64,000 nt of DNA from Hoeflea_A sp965204935 (GCF_965204935.1 NZ_CBDBFO010000002.1), one strand, 5' to 3'. Positions 7,744-17,282 are shown, numbered from the stretch's first letter. Translations and numbers: made by a program. The notes: generated from the letters alone by a model not told the origin.

Positions 7744-9792
7744 CTAGTTTGCCGCTGCTGCAAATGCGACCGGGCGCACACCGGTCCGGCAGTGAGCGAT
7801 CAGCCAGTCCCGGACAATATTGGGCCGCATGGGCGGCGCGATGGCATTGCCCTGAAACTGCGTGCAACCGAGTTCCAGCAGCGTGTCGATTTCCTCCTGC
7901 CGTTCCATTCCCTCGGCAACCACCTCAAGATTGAGGGCCGCGGCAAGGCGGATGATGGAATCGACGATAATCCGGCTGCGTTCACAGGTATCGATATCGG
8001 CGATGAACTGGCGATCAATCTTCACGCGGTCGAAAAGATTGCGATTGAGATGCGACAGCGATGCGAATCCGGTGCCGAAATCGTCGATCTCGATCCGGAT
8101 GCCCAGCTTGCGCAGTTCATAAAGCGCCTGCGCGGACTGTTCGTTGTCGCTTCTGATTGCAACCGATTCAACCACTTCGACACTTATGTGGTCACAGGCC
8201 AGACCGTGCTCGCGGGCCAGTTGCGCGAGGTTTCGGAAGAATCCGTTCCACATCAGATCGTGACCGGAGAAATTGACGGCCACACGGCCGAAATCAACGC
8301 CGCACGCCTGCCACTCCGCCGCGGCTTCGAAGGCCTGATCGAGAACCAGGCGTGATATTTCCGGCATGCGCCCGAGATTGGCCGCGACGTCCAGAAACAC
8401 ACCTGGAAGCAAGATACCGCGGCGCGGATGGTGCCAGCGCACCAGAACCTCGACGCCAATGATCTTGCCTGTCACCGCATCAACCTGTGGCTGGAAGACC
8501 GGCTTGAACTGTCCGAGTGTAATGGCCTCGTCGATATCCTTTTCGAGTGCCTTGGCCTCGTTCAGCTCACGTTGCATGTCCTCATTGAAGAAGCGGAATG
8601 TGCCCTTGCCGGATTTCTTGGCTGCATAAAGCGCCAGATCCGCCGAGGCGAGAAGCTTTTCCGCATTGTCGCCATCCGTAGGAAACCGGGCGATGCCGAT
8701 GCTGGAGCGCACCATTGTCGTGGCGTTTGACAGGACCACAGTGGAGTTCAGTCGCTCCAGAATCCGGCCGGCAATTCGTGGCAGCAACCCAAGGGCGTTC
8801 TTGTCCTGAATGATGACAAGGAACTCGTCGCCGCCCATGCGACAGGCAATGCCATCCTTGCCGAGAACCGATCTCAGCCTGTTGGCGACAACGCATAACA
8901 GCCGGTCACCGCTCAGATGTCCGTAACTGTCGTTTATGTTCTTGAAATCATCGAGATCGAGAAGCAGCAACGCCATGCTGGCAGACTTGCCGCCTTTCAG
9001 GCGCTCAGTTTCCTCCTGCAGCTTGCGCAGGGCAAATTCACGATTGGCAAGGCCGGTCAATCCGTCATGGTTTGCCGCATACTGCATCTCGTCACGGGCG
9101 GCCACCAGCTCGCGTGTCCTGCGCCCGATCTGTGTGGCCAGCGGCCGAAACAGGAACAGCCAGATGACGGCCAGCAGGGCAAAGGAGAGGGCGACCAGCG
9201 CGCGCTGGATCCGCTCGAAAATCTCAATCGATCTGCGGGTGTTTACGCGGTAGATTTCGGATACGCGTTCAAGGGCGGGCAGCACCATTTCCGCTGCCGC
9301 CTCTTCCATCGGCGCCAGATAGATCGCCGCGGTCTCGGGTGATGTTGCCGCCAGGCTGGAGAGTTGGCGGCTGTTGCTGATCAGCGACCGCATCCGGTAG
9401 TCCAGTTGCTCCGGCCAGGAGAAGAAAATATCACTGACTTGCTTGTCGGCCGCACTGTTTGCGGCCTCCTGATGAATCTTGCCCGCCAGTTGACTGTGGG
9501 TGGTTTCCAGTTCCGTCAGGGCATCGTCGAGCATTGCCAGCGCCATCTGCCGATGATCGGGATTGTGGGTGTTCAGCGCATGTTGGCTAAGCAGGACCAC
9601 GCGCTGTGAAAGGACGCGTTCATTGTTGAGGTCTTTATAGGCAATCGCGTTATGGCGGCTCTGGTCGATCGCATAGTTCAGCGCGAAATAGGATGTCGCA
9701 AGAAGCAAGGCCATTGCCGCGAGCACAAGGCGATAGGCAAGCCGGATACGAATTTCGGGATCCTTGCGAAGATTGCTGAAGAAACGGCTCAT
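7744..9792 (-). CDS. Membrane GGDEF-EAL protein (cyclic-di-GMP turnover)
   Basis: The 682-residue protein starts at MSRFFSNLRKDP (ATG 9792-9790). Two hydrophobic segments (about residues 19-40 and 200-222) bracket a roughly 160-residue helical periplasmic sensor region. The GGDEF domain follows with an intact RMGGDEF; no RxxD inhibitory site is visible in front of it. The EAL domain has EVLVRW in place of EAL, and DDFGTGFASLSHL, ISVEVVES and KIDRQFI are retained, so phosphodiesterase activity is plausible. An insertion sequence lies 131 bp upstream of the start and may have displaced the native promoter. Confidence 0.93.
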   Translation of the reverse strand: MSRFFSNLRKDPEIRIRLAYRLVLAAMALLLATSYFALNYAIDQSRHNAIAYKDLNNERVLSQRVVLLSQHALNTHNPDHRQMALAMLDDALTELETTHSQLAGKIHQEAANSAADKQVSDIFFSWPEQLDYRMRSLISNSRQLSSLAATSPETAAIYLAPMEEAAAEMVLPALERVSEIYRVNTRRSIEIFERIQRALVALSFALLAVIWLFLFRPLATQIGRRTRELVAARDEMQYAANHDGLTGLANREFALRKLQEETERLKGGKSASMALLLLDLDDFKNINDSYGHLSGDRLLCVVANRLRSVLGKDGIACRMGGDEFLVIIQDKNALGLLPRIAGRILERLNSTVVLSNATTMVRSSIGIARFPTDGDNAEKLLASADLALYAAKKSGKGTFRFFNEDMQRELNEAKALEKDIDEAITLGQFKPVFQPQVDAVTGKIIGVEVLVRWHHPRRGILLPGVFLDVAANLGRMPEISRLVLDQAFEAAAEWQACGVDFGRVAVNFSGHDLMWNGFFRNLAQLAREHGLACDHISVEVVESVAIRSDNEQSAQALYELRKLGIRIEIDDFGTGFASLSHLNRNLFDRVKIDRQFIADIDTCERSRIIVDSIIRLAAALNLEVVAEGMERQEEIDTLLELGCTQFQGNAIAPPMRPNIVRDWLIAHCRTGVRPVAFAAAAN

Positions 9793-9923
9793 AAACACTT
9801 TACCGATATTGCGCCGATAACTCTCGGGCCGCCCGAAACAAGCAAACACACTCCATAGTCTGGAAACCCGTCGCCTGAATACCCCGTATACCCGCGCAAA
9901 AACCCTTCCCTGGCCGCTCCTGA

Positions 9924-10840
9924 GAGGCAGTCTTGAAACGCAGTGAGGGGTTGGATGGCCGGGGCGAAATGTGATTCCAAACGGTTATCGACACCAGTTT
10001 GGAGCAGCCTCATGTGGACCCCAACCACCCGTCGGCAGTATAGCCGCGATCATCTGCGTTATGGAAGCGATCTGAGCGATGCGGAATGGAACATTATCGC
10101 CCCGTTCATGCCGCCGCCAGCGAAAACTGGTCGGCCGCGGGAATGGCCGATGCGTGAGATCATGAACGCCATCTTCTACGTGCTGCGGGCCGGCTGTGCG
10201 TGGCGCATGCTGCCCAAGGACTTCCCGCCGATGACGACGGTCTACGGCTGGTTTCTGCGCTTCCGACGTGAAGGACTGTTCAAGACCATCAATCATCATC
10301 TGGTCGTGCTCGACCGCGAGCGGGTCGGGCGCGAGGCCAGTCCATCAGCGACCGTGATTGACAGCCAAAGCGTCAAGACCGCCGAGGCTGGCGGTCCACG
10401 CGGCTATGATGCCGGCAAGAAGATCAAAGGTCGTAAGCGCCACGCCATGGTCGACACCGACGGCCGCGGCCTGGTCCTCCAGACGCACGCAGCCAATGTT
10501 CAGGATCGCGATGGCGCAATCCCGCTGCTCAAAGCCTCACGACGCTCGTTTCCCTTCGTCGAACTCACCTTCGCCGACAGCGCCTACAATGGCGACCGGG
10601 TCAGGGACGCAACGTCGGTCGCCATCGAGGTTGTCAAGAAATTCACCGACCAGGTCGGCTTCCAGGTCTTGCCCAGGAGATGGGTGGTCGAGCGCTTCTT
10701 CGCCTGGATCAACCGCAATCGCCGATTGGCGAAGGACTTCGAGGGAACCATCAGTTCGGCCGAAACCTTCCTCTATGCCGCCTCGGTTATGCTACTCACA
10801 AGACGCTTGGCACGGTCAGTGTGAGTTTCGAGTCGGACTC
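9924..10840 (+). mobile_element. IS5-family element, IS1031-like subgroup, copy 1
   Basis: This 917-bp element has imperfect terminal inverted repeats: left GAGGCAGTCTTGAAAC, right (reverse complement) GAGTCCGACTCGAAAC, 12 of 16 matching. TGA is duplicated at 9921-9923 and 10841-10843, fitting the 3-bp TNA target preference of the IS1031 subgroup. It holds one transposase gene and sits between the promoter side of the GGDEF-EAL gene and the end of the AEC transporter gene, interrupting no recognisable coding sequence. Exact ends are inferred from the repeats. Confidence 0.82.
10012..10824 (+). CDS. IS5-family DDE transposase (copy 1)
   Basis: This 271-residue transposase has the N-terminal DLSDAEWNIIAPFMPP domain and a complete DDE core: VIDSQSVKT, TFADSAYNG and RRWVVERFFAW. 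GPRGYDAGKKIKGRKRH is the diagnostic IS5/IS1031 segment. The ATG at 10012 gives the family-typical start; upstream in-frame codons would read into the left terminal repeat. No frameshift or stop is present, so it looks functional. Confidence 0.93.
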   Translation: MWTPTTRRQYSRDHLRYGSDLSDAEWNIIAPFMPPPAKTGRPREWPMREIMNAIFYVLRAGCAWRMLPKDFPPMTTVYGWFLRFRREGLFKTINHHLVVLDRERVGREASPSATVIDSQSVKTAEAGGPRGYDAGKKIKGRKRHAMVDTDGRGLVLQTHAANVQDRDGAIPLLKASRRSFPFVELTFADSAYNGDRVRDATSVAIEVVKKFTDQVGFQVLPRRWVVERFFAWINRNRRLAKDFEGTISSAETFLYAASVMLLTRRLARSV

Positions 10841-10957
10841 TGAGTGCGGCCGCTCCAACCACTGATTATAGGAAACGAATCTTAATCAACCGAAAATAGG
10901 GCGCTGGTTCTACTTGTATAAAGTCGGCCGGAACTGGGAATACAGTAAATTTGGCGT

Positions 10958-11908
10958 TTATCCGCCGAGATAAAGGGTAAGCGGAAGCGAAACCAGGCTG
11001 ATTATCGCCGTGGCAACGACAAGGGCGGAGGCAACCGCGCCGTCGCAGCCATAACGTTTTGCCAGAACCGCGGAAATGGCGCCCGATGGCATTGCGGCCT
11101 GAAGAACGAACAATTCCCGTTCGAGATGCGGCAATTCGAAAGACAGCGCCAGCGACCACGCGAGCAGGGGCTCTACAACCAGCTTCAAAAGCACGGCAAC
11201 GGCAATCAGTGCCGCAAGGTCCCGGATTGCAATCGGGCGCAATGCAAGCCCGATACTAAAGGCGACCAGCACCATGAGTGAATGACCGGCAACACGCAGC
11301 GTATCTTCGACAAGCTCAACGAACACATTGCTTTGTGGCAGGCCGACCATTGAAATCGCGGTGCCAAGTATCATCGAGATGAAAATCGGCGACAGGAAGA
11401 AGGGCCTGCAGGCTTCCCAGAGGCCGGTTTCCTGATGGTCGTCCCGGCCGAAATAGATGGCGATCGCAACGCCAAGCGTGAACACAGGCAACAGAACGCC
11501 ATATTCGCCCATCAGCACGCTGTCCCGCATCACCACCGGATTGTCGTGAAACACGCGCCTGATCAGGGACAGCCCGAGCGTTGACGAGCCGCCGAAGCTT
11601 GCAACCAGAATGATCGATCCAAGCACCTTGCGCTGCAATCCCATCGCCTTTCCGACGATCCACGCCGGCACCATGATCGCCACGCTTACGACGAATATCA
11701 GCAGCGCGGGCAACAGGGCCTGGAGGGAAAAAGGCACCTTGCTCAAGCTGAGCAGGATAACCGCCGGCAGCGCAAAATCAGTGACAAGCCGGCCGAATAC
11801 GCCCTGTTCGTCCCGCAAGATTGTGCCGCGATCGCGAAGCCATATCGCGGATCCGCAAAGGGCCACCAAAATAACGAGGGATTCCGCGAGGCTTTGGAAT
11901 TGTGACAT
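10958..11908 (-). CDS. AEC-family transporter (auxin efflux carrier type)
   Basis: This 316-residue integral membrane protein has about ten hydrophobic segments, an N-terminal half ending in FGGSSTLGLSLI and the C-terminal QAAMPSGAISAVLAKRYG motif typical of bacterial AEC carriers. Bacterial members usually export or exchange small organic acids such as malate or malonate. The ATG at 11908 starts directly before the first hydrophobic helix. No neighbouring gene indicates the substrate. The insertion sequence lies 117 bp beyond its 3' end. Confidence 0.85.
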   Translation of the reverse strand: MSQFQSLAESLVILVALCGSAIWLRDRGTILRDEQGVFGRLVTDFALPAVILLSLSKVPFSLQALLPALLIFVVSVAIMVPAWIVGKAMGLQRKVLGSIILVASFGGSSTLGLSLIRRVFHDNPVVMRDSVLMGEYGVLLPVFTLGVAIAIYFGRDDHQETGLWEACRPFFLSPIFISMILGTAISMVGLPQSNVFVELVEDTLRVAGHSLMVLVAFSIGLALRPIAIRDLAALIAVAVLLKLVVEPLLAWSLALSFELPHLERELFVLQAAMPSGAISAVLAKRYGCDGAVASALVVATAIISLVSLPLTLYLGG

Positions 11909-12107
11909 GGCGTTCGAGAACCGGACTGCTCCGGCCGGTATCATCCTTGCGTGCACTTTGCTTGGTGCGGGCAAGATGGCGGATTCCGGTGCCGTTGCAA
12001 ATAGATATTGTCGCAAAATTGTTTGCTGGCGTCATATTCTTTTTAGTGCGGATCGGCTATCAATCGGATCGGGGCATAAAACGATTCTGAGCGTATGGAG
12101 ATCGCTT

Positions 12108-13067
12108 ATGCGCAAACGTTTTGTTGCCTCGCAAGCCGGCCTGTTCACGGCAATTGTTCTCCTGACCACGTTGGCATCAATTGCGCTGCCCGTTCCTGTG
12201 ATTGATGCGGCTTCGGCGCAAAATCCACCGCTGCGTCCGGGCGGCCCGAATGATCCGAACAGGCCGCCGCGCCCTGGCGACCCGGACGATCCCAACCGAC
12301 CACCTCGACCGGGCGATCCAGGCGACCCAAATCGGCCGCCCCGTCCCGGCGACCCGAACGATCCCGATCGACCACCTCGACCGGGCGATCCGGATGATCC
12401 GAACCGGCCGCAACGCGCGGGCGATCCGCCGCAACAGGGCGCGCGGGACATCAATGAGACCGACCTGAACACCACCGGCAGCACGGCCATTTCAGGCGAT
12501 GTTTGGGCGGACAACTGGTTCAGGCTCCACGTCAACGGGCGCGAACTGATCGAAGACAGCGTTTCAATTCGCACGGAACGCTCATTCAACGCGGAGCAAT
12601 TCTCGTTCCGCGCCGACCTGCCGATCACATTCGCCTTCGAGTTCCGCGACTTCATGGAGAACGAAACCGGGCTTGAATACATCGGAACCGGCCGTCAGCA
12701 AATGGGGGACGGCGGCGCGATCGCACAATTCAGGAATACCCGGACCGGTGCCCCGATTGCTGTCACGGACAGCAATTGGCGCTGCCTGACCGTGCAACAC
12801 GCGCCGGTCGACACGGCTTGCGCGGCGGAGCGCAACCCGATAGTCGACAGCAGCGTCTGCGCACAAAAGACAACCCCAATCCCGGACAACTGGACGGCAC
12901 CGGACTTCGACGACAGTGCGTGGCCCCATGCCACGGAACATTCGGTCGCTGCGGTTCGTCCGAAGGACGGCTATGACCGCATCGACTGGCTCGGCGGCGC
13001 GAAACTCATCTGGGGACCGGATCTGCAACGCGACAATGTGGTGCTCTGCCGGTTGACGGTTCGCTAG
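12108..13067 (+). CDS. Secreted protein with Pro/Asp/Arg dodecapeptide repeats, function unknown
   Basis: This 319-residue protein has a Sec signal peptide (residues 1-38, with hydrophobic VLLTTLASIALPV and a possible cleavage after ASA). Five copies of a 12-residue repeat (consensus GDPDDPNRPPRP) follow, then a globular C-terminal part of about 210 residues with six cysteines (for example WRCLTV, DTACAAE, SSVCAQ). GGAG seven bases before the ATG supports the start. The repeat is probably an extended linker after export. The C-terminal GDVWADNWFRLHVNG resembles domains of periplasmic proteins seen beside carbohydrate genes, but I do not recognise the family. Confidence 0.75.
   Translation: MRKRFVASQAGLFTAIVLLTTLASIALPVPVIDAASAQNPPLRPGGPNDPNRPPRPGDPDDPNRPPRPGDPGDPNRPPRPGDPNDPDRPPRPGDPDDPNRPQRAGDPPQQGARDINETDLNTTGSTAISGDVWADNWFRLHVNGRELIEDSVSIRTERSFNAEQFSFRADLPITFAFEFRDFMENETGLEYIGTGRQQMGDGGAIAQFRNTRTGAPIAVTDSNWRCLTVQHAPVDTACAAERNPIVDSSVCAQKTTPIPDNWTAPDFDDSAWPHATEHSVAAVRPKDGYDRIDWLGGAKLIWGPDLQRDNVVLCRLTVR
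12240..12419 (+). repeat. Five tandem 36-bp units encoding (GDPxDPNRPPRP)5
   Basis: Five consecutive 36-bp units in frame with the secreted protein encode a 12-residue Gly-Asp-Pro-rich repeat. The units differ at synonymous and a few nonsynonymous positions; the first reads GGPNDP and the last ends QRA. The array is therefore old enough to have diverged, but could still change length by slippage or recombination. Confidence 0.9.
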
Positions 13068-13077
13068 TTCGGGCGGA

Positions 13078-14265
13078 CTAAAACTTTGTCCAGGCGGCAT
13101 CTTTAGCCGACGAGCGGACACAGGCATCGATAAAGCGCATGCCGTCGAGGCCGTCTTGAACGGTGGGGAACAGGACGTCCTTCGGCACCTTGCCTCCTGC
13201 CTTTCTCAGGGCACGGATTGCCCGCGCAGCCTCGGCATAGATGTTCGCAAATCCCTCAAGATAGCCTTCAGGATGTCCTGGTGGCACGCGGGTCACCCTT
13301 GCGGCCGCCGCGCCGGTTGATGCGCCCCCTCGGGTCAGGAGCTGTTTCGGTTTTCCGAAAGGCGTGAACCACAGCTTGTTCGGATCCTCCTGCTGCCATT
13401 CAAGACCGCCCTTGTCACCGAAGACACGAAGCTTGAGGTTGTTTTCGTTGCCGGGAGCAACTTGGCTCGACCAAAGCAGTCCCTTTGCCGGCTTGTTACT
13501 TCCCTCCGGTTTGAAGCGAAGCATGACATGGACATTGTCATCGAGTCGTCGCCCGTCAACAAATGTGTCGAGATCGGCGGCGAGGCTCTCGGTTTCAAGC
13601 CCGCTGACGAAAGTCGCGAGGTTCCAGGCGTGGGTGCCGATGTCGCCGACACATCCTCCTGCGCCGGACTGCTCGGGATCGGTCCGCCACTCGGCCTGCT
13701 TGTTGCCGCTGCTTTCCTCGGCCTCGGTGAGCCAGTCCTGGACATATTCGACCTGCACCAGCCGGACCGCTCCGAGGCGGCCCCGTGCGACCATGTCGCG
13801 CGCCTGGCGGATCATCGGATAGCCGGTGTAATTGTGTGTCAGCACGAACAGGTGGTCGGATTTCCTGGCCAGCGTTGCCAGTTTCTTCGCATCGTCCAGG
13901 GTCGCGGTAAGTGGTTTGTCGCAAATCACATGGATGCCGGCCTCCAGGAATGCCTTGGCTGCCGGATAATGCATGTGGTTGGGCGTGACGATGGAAACCG
14001 CTTCGATCCCGTCCTCGCGGGCGGCTTCGATTTCTGCCATGTCCCTGAAGGAACGGTAGCAACGGTCGGGGCTGAGCCCCAGTTCAATGCCGGAATCCAG
14101 TGAGCGCTTTGCATCGGAGGAGAGGGCGCCTGCGACCAGTGCGTATTCGCCATCCAGGCGCGCGGCGATGCGGTGCACAGCGCCGATGAATGCTCCTTTT
14201 CCACCGCCGACCATGCCAAGGCGGATCGGTGCCCTGGAGGAGGCGGATTTTGACCCACTGACCAT
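13078..14265 (-). CDS. Gfo/Idh/MocA-family oxidoreductase A
   Basis: This 395-residue NAD(P)-dependent sugar dehydrogenase-like protein has the nucleotide-binding LGMVGGGKGAFIG near the N-terminus, CDKPLTAT at the usual EKP position, and GDIGTHAWN with the conserved Asp and His. It is the last gene of a minus-strand sugar operon that starts at the binding-protein gene near 22.4 kb. A strong AGGAGA site precedes the ATG, 9 bp after the upstream isomerase stop. Paired with TIM-barrel isomerases it could oxidise a glycoside or cyclitol to a keto-sugar. Substrate not determined. Confidence 0.85.
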   Translation of the reverse strand: MVSGSKSASSRAPIRLGMVGGGKGAFIGAVHRIAARLDGEYALVAGALSSDAKRSLDSGIELGLSPDRCYRSFRDMAEIEAAREDGIEAVSIVTPNHMHYPAAKAFLEAGIHVICDKPLTATLDDAKKLATLARKSDHLFVLTHNYTGYPMIRQARDMVARGRLGAVRLVQVEYVQDWLTEAEESSGNKQAEWRTDPEQSGAGGCVGDIGTHAWNLATFVSGLETESLAADLDTFVDGRRLDDNVHVMLRFKPEGSNKPAKGLLWSSQVAPGNENNLKLRVFGDKGGLEWQQEDPNKLWFTPFGKPKQLLTRGGASTGAAAARVTRVPPGHPEGYLEGFANIYAEAARAIRALRKAGGKVPKDVLFPTVQDGLDGMRFIDACVRSSAKDAAWTKF

Positions 14266-14274
14266 TCGTGTCTC

Positions 14275-15330
14275 CTAAAGCCCCATCATCTGCCTGATCT
14301 GGTCGCGATCCGTCTCGCCGCCTGCAAAATCGTCAAACGCCCTTTCTGTGACCCGGATGATATGATCTGCGATAAATGGTGCGCCTTCGGCCGCGCCCTG
14401 TTCCGGGTGTTTGAGGCAGCACTCCCATTCCAGAACGGCCCAGCTGTCATAGTCATATTGCGCCAGCTTCGAGAATATCGCCGGAAAATTCACCTGGCCA
14501 TCGCCGAGCGAACGGAACCGTCCTGCCCGCTCGGTCCAGCCTTGATAGCCGGAATAGACACCCTGACGGCCCGTCGGATTGAACTCGGCATCCTTTACAT
14601 GAAAGGCTGATATGCGTTCATGGTAGATGTCGATGAATTCCAGGTAGTCGAGCTGCTGAAGCAGGAAATGCGACGGGTCATAATTGATCGTACAGCGTTT
14701 ATGCCCACCGAGCCGGTCAAGGAACATTTCAAAGGTGGCACCGTCAAAGACATCTTCACCCGGATGGATCTCGTAGCCGACATCGACACCGTGTTCTTCA
14801 TAGACATCGAGGATCGGCTGCCAGCGGCGGGCAAGTTCGGTAAAGGCTTCCTCGATGAGACCGGCAGGGCGCTGCGGCCAGGGATAAAGATAGGGAAAGG
14901 CAAGGGCGCCCGTAAACGACACCGTCACGTCGAGCCCAAGGTTGCGCGACGCGATTGCGGCGCGCTTGAGCTGATCAACCGCCCATTCCTGGCGAGCGGC
15001 GGGATTGCCGTGTACTTCTGAGGGCGCGAATGCATCAAACTGGCTGTCATATGCGGGATGGACGGCTACAAGCTGGCCCTGCAGATGTGTCGAAAGCTCC
15101 GTGATTTCAACACCGGCCTCGGCGCACTGCCCTTTGACGTCATCGCAATAGTTTTTTGATTCAGAGGCCAGTTTCAGATCAAAAAGGCGATTGTCGAAAC
15201 TCGGTATCTGGATGCCCTCGTAACCCAGAGATGCTGCCCACTCGGCAATGGAAGGAAGCGAATTGAACGGCGCTTCATCGCCGGCAAACTGGGCCAGAAA
15301 GATCGCCGGTCCCTTGATGTTGGTAGCCAT
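14275..15330 (-). CDS. Xylose-isomerase-like TIM-barrel sugar isomerase/epimerase A
   Basis: This 351-residue AP-endonuclease-2/xylose-isomerase-like TIM barrel includes VDVGYEIHPGEDVFDG, CTINYDPSHFLLQQ and ISAFHVKDAEF, whose Glu, Asp and His residues form the divalent-metal site of this fold. Members act as isomerases, epimerases or keto-sugar lyases. GGAG seven bases before the ATG supports the start. It lies between the two Gfo/Idh genes of the operon, which suggests successive steps on one substrate. Confidence 0.85.
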   Translation of the reverse strand: MATNIKGPAIFLAQFAGDEAPFNSLPSIAEWAASLGYEGIQIPSFDNRLFDLKLASESKNYCDDVKGQCAEAGVEITELSTHLQGQLVAVHPAYDSQFDAFAPSEVHGNPAARQEWAVDQLKRAAIASRNLGLDVTVSFTGALAFPYLYPWPQRPAGLIEEAFTELARRWQPILDVYEEHGVDVGYEIHPGEDVFDGATFEMFLDRLGGHKRCTINYDPSHFLLQQLDYLEFIDIYHERISAFHVKDAEFNPTGRQGVYSGYQGWTERAGRFRSLGDGQVNFPAIFSKLAQYDYDSWAVLEWECCLKHPEQGAAEGAPFIADHIIRVTERAFDDFAGGETDRDQIRQMMGL

Positions 15331-15360
15331 TTTTATACTCCATAAAACAGCCGCGGCCGT

Positions 15361-16494
15361 TCAGGCCATCAGGGCGGCAGCGTCCGCAGGCGATAGGGCG
15401 TCCGGCCGCTCGCACTGCGTCTCAAGGGTCTTGAAGCGTCCGTCTTGTCCGGATTGCAGGATTGCCGTCATGATCTCGACCACGTGGAGCGCAAGCTCCA
15501 GAGAGCATCGATGCGGCCGGCCACCCGCAATGGCCTGCGCCATATCCGCAAGGCCCGATGCCCGGTAGTTTGCGACACCCTGCTCGCCATCGCCTTCATT
15601 GACGATGCTCATCGGGTGATCCCACGCCGGGAGATCATCTGTGAACTCGGCTTTCCTCGTCATTTTGAGATCGCCGCTGAAGAAGTTCGGATCGGGAAGG
15701 AACAGCGAACCGTCCTCGCCGTAGAGCTCCATGGGGGAGTGGCCGTGCCGCCACACATCCCAGCTCGCGCCGAGCGCCACGGTGGCGCCGTTTTCGAACT
15801 CGAGCACCGCATGGAATGTCGTCGGTGTCTCCACCGGGATTTTTTCGCCGTGGCGGGGCTGCGATGTGATCGTCCGCTCTAAGGCCGGAGTGGCGGAGAT
15901 GGCCGCCACGCGTTTGACCGGTCCGATAAGCTGGACGAGGTTGGTGATGTAGTAGGGGCCGATATCCAGAACCGGCCCGCCGCCCGGCTTGAAGAAGAAA
16001 TCCGGATTGGGATGCCAATCCTCCATGCCGTGGCTCAATACATAGCATGTGCCGCTCGTCACCTTGCCGATTGCGCCGCTGTCGATCAAATGACGCGCCA
16101 GTTGGTGCGAACCGCCAAGAAAGGTATCCGGTGCCGATCCGATGCGCAGACCTTTCGAACGCGCCAGTTCGGCAAGCTGGTAGCCTTCTTCAACGGACAG
16201 CACGAAAGGCTTTTCCGAATAGACATGTTTGCCGGCATTCAGGATCCGGGTGGAAACCTCGAAATGGGCGTCCGGAATGGTCAGGTTGACGACGATATCA
16301 ATGTCATCGGCAGCCAGCAGGTCGTCGACGCTTTCGGCACGCAGGCCGAATTCACGGGCACGGGCTTCGGCCGCATCCATGCTGATGTCGGCGCAGGCTC
16401 TGATCTCGAAGCCGCGAAACAGCGGCGCAAGCCGCATATAGGCTGCGGATATGTTGCCGCAACCGATGATTCCGACGCCGATTTGTTCAGGCAT
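15361..16494 (-). CDS. Gfo/Idh/MocA-family oxidoreductase B
   Basis: This 377-residue protein has the N-terminal IGVGIIGCGNISAAYM Rossmann motif, SEKPFVLS, and GPVLDIGPYYITNLVQL at the active-site position. It differs clearly from oxidoreductase A in the same operon (EKP versus DKP, tyrosine in place of the GDIGTH histidine). The ATG overlaps the end of the upstream isomerase gene by 8 bp, implying translational coupling. Likely a sugar or glycoside dehydrogenase; substrate unknown. Confidence 0.85.
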   Translation of the reverse strand: MPEQIGVGIIGCGNISAAYMRLAPLFRGFEIRACADISMDAAEARAREFGLRAESVDDLLAADDIDIVVNLTIPDAHFEVSTRILNAGKHVYSEKPFVLSVEEGYQLAELARSKGLRIGSAPDTFLGGSHQLARHLIDSGAIGKVTSGTCYVLSHGMEDWHPNPDFFFKPGGGPVLDIGPYYITNLVQLIGPVKRVAAISATPALERTITSQPRHGEKIPVETPTTFHAVLEFENGATVALGASWDVWRHGHSPMELYGEDGSLFLPDPNFFSGDLKMTRKAEFTDDLPAWDHPMSIVNEGDGEQGVANYRASGLADMAQAIAGGRPHRCSLELALHVVEIMTAILQSGQDGRFKTLETQCERPDALSPADAAALMA

Positions 16495-17251
16495 GCTGCA
16501 CCTCGTTCAGTTTGCGCAGTGCTTCGATCGATCGCCGCGCGAAACGCTCGAAATCATTGGGATTGTCGTGTTCCACCACATTGTGCGAGACCGCCGCGCT
16601 GGATTTCAGTGCGTTGATCAGGTTCCTCCAGGCGACGATGCCGTGGCCGACATCGGCCCAGCCGTCCTCGTCTTCGCACTGACCGGCGGGCGCGATATCC
16701 TTGATATGGATCGCGGTTATGCGTGGACCGTACTGCTCGATCCAGTCCAGCGGTTCTGCACCGCCGCGGACGATCCAGGCGATGTCGGCTTCCCAGTCAA
16801 TCTCCGGGGCTTCGTCGAGGATCACGGTTTGCGGGACTGTCCCATCAGCCATTTTCTCGAATTCGAAATCGTGATTGTGCCAGCCGAAACGACGTCCGGT
16901 GGCGCGTACCCTCTCGTTGACCGCCGCAAGGCGATGGGCGAATGCCGACCAGCCGGCGGCATCCGTTGGCCGTTGATCCGCGTCCAGATAGGGGCAGAAA
17001 ATGGAGCGTATGCCGAGGGCCTCGCATCGGGCGATCACACCGTCAAAGTCGCCCTCCAAGGCGTCGATGCCGAAATGGCCGGACGGCATGGTCAGGCCGT
17101 ACTGTTCCATCAGCTCTCGGAACGTCTCCGGCGCCTCATAGACACCGCCGAAACCTTCGACTTGGGTGTAGCCGAGATCGGCGAGGGTGGAGAGCACCTT
17201 GTCCCAAGGCAGGAAATTGCGCGCGCTGTAAAGCTGAAACGACAGTTCCAT
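16487..17251 (-). CDS. Xylose-isomerase-like TIM-barrel sugar isomerase/epimerase B
   Basis: This 254-residue TIM-barrel protein resembles IolE/hydroxypyruvate-isomerase-type enzymes: FGWHNHDFEFEKM, DWEADIAWIVRGG, ITAIHIKDIAP and HNVVEHDNPND supply the metal ligands. The start at MELSFQLYSARN is typical of the family and removes an unlikely 28-residue extension into the ABC ATPase gene. It overlaps oxidoreductase B by 8 bp. Together the pair probably oxidises and then rearranges or cleaves a sugar imported by the adjacent transporter. Confidence 0.85.
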   Translation of the reverse strand: MELSFQLYSARNFLPWDKVLSTLADLGYTQVEGFGGVYEAPETFRELMEQYGLTMPSGHFGIDALEGDFDGVIARCEALGIRSIFCPYLDADQRPTDAAGWSAFAHRLAAVNERVRATGRRFGWHNHDFEFEKMADGTVPQTVILDEAPEIDWEADIAWIVRGGAEPLDWIEQYGPRITAIHIKDIAPAGQCEDEDGWADVGHGIVAWRNLINALKSSAAVSHNVVEHDNPNDFERFARRSIEALRKLNEVQHA

Positions 17252-17282
17252 AGTGGTTCCAATCAATATATAAGCGTTTGAA

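Noticed and set aside
12240..12419. CRISPR-like array because of regular 36-bp spacing
   Set aside because: Units are contiguous, in frame and coding, without spacers.
12032..12682. Minus-strand Gly/Ser/Arg-repeat frame opposite the secreted repeat protein
   Set aside because: The repeat is the antisense image of the 36-bp units; the plus frame has a signal peptide and ribosome site.
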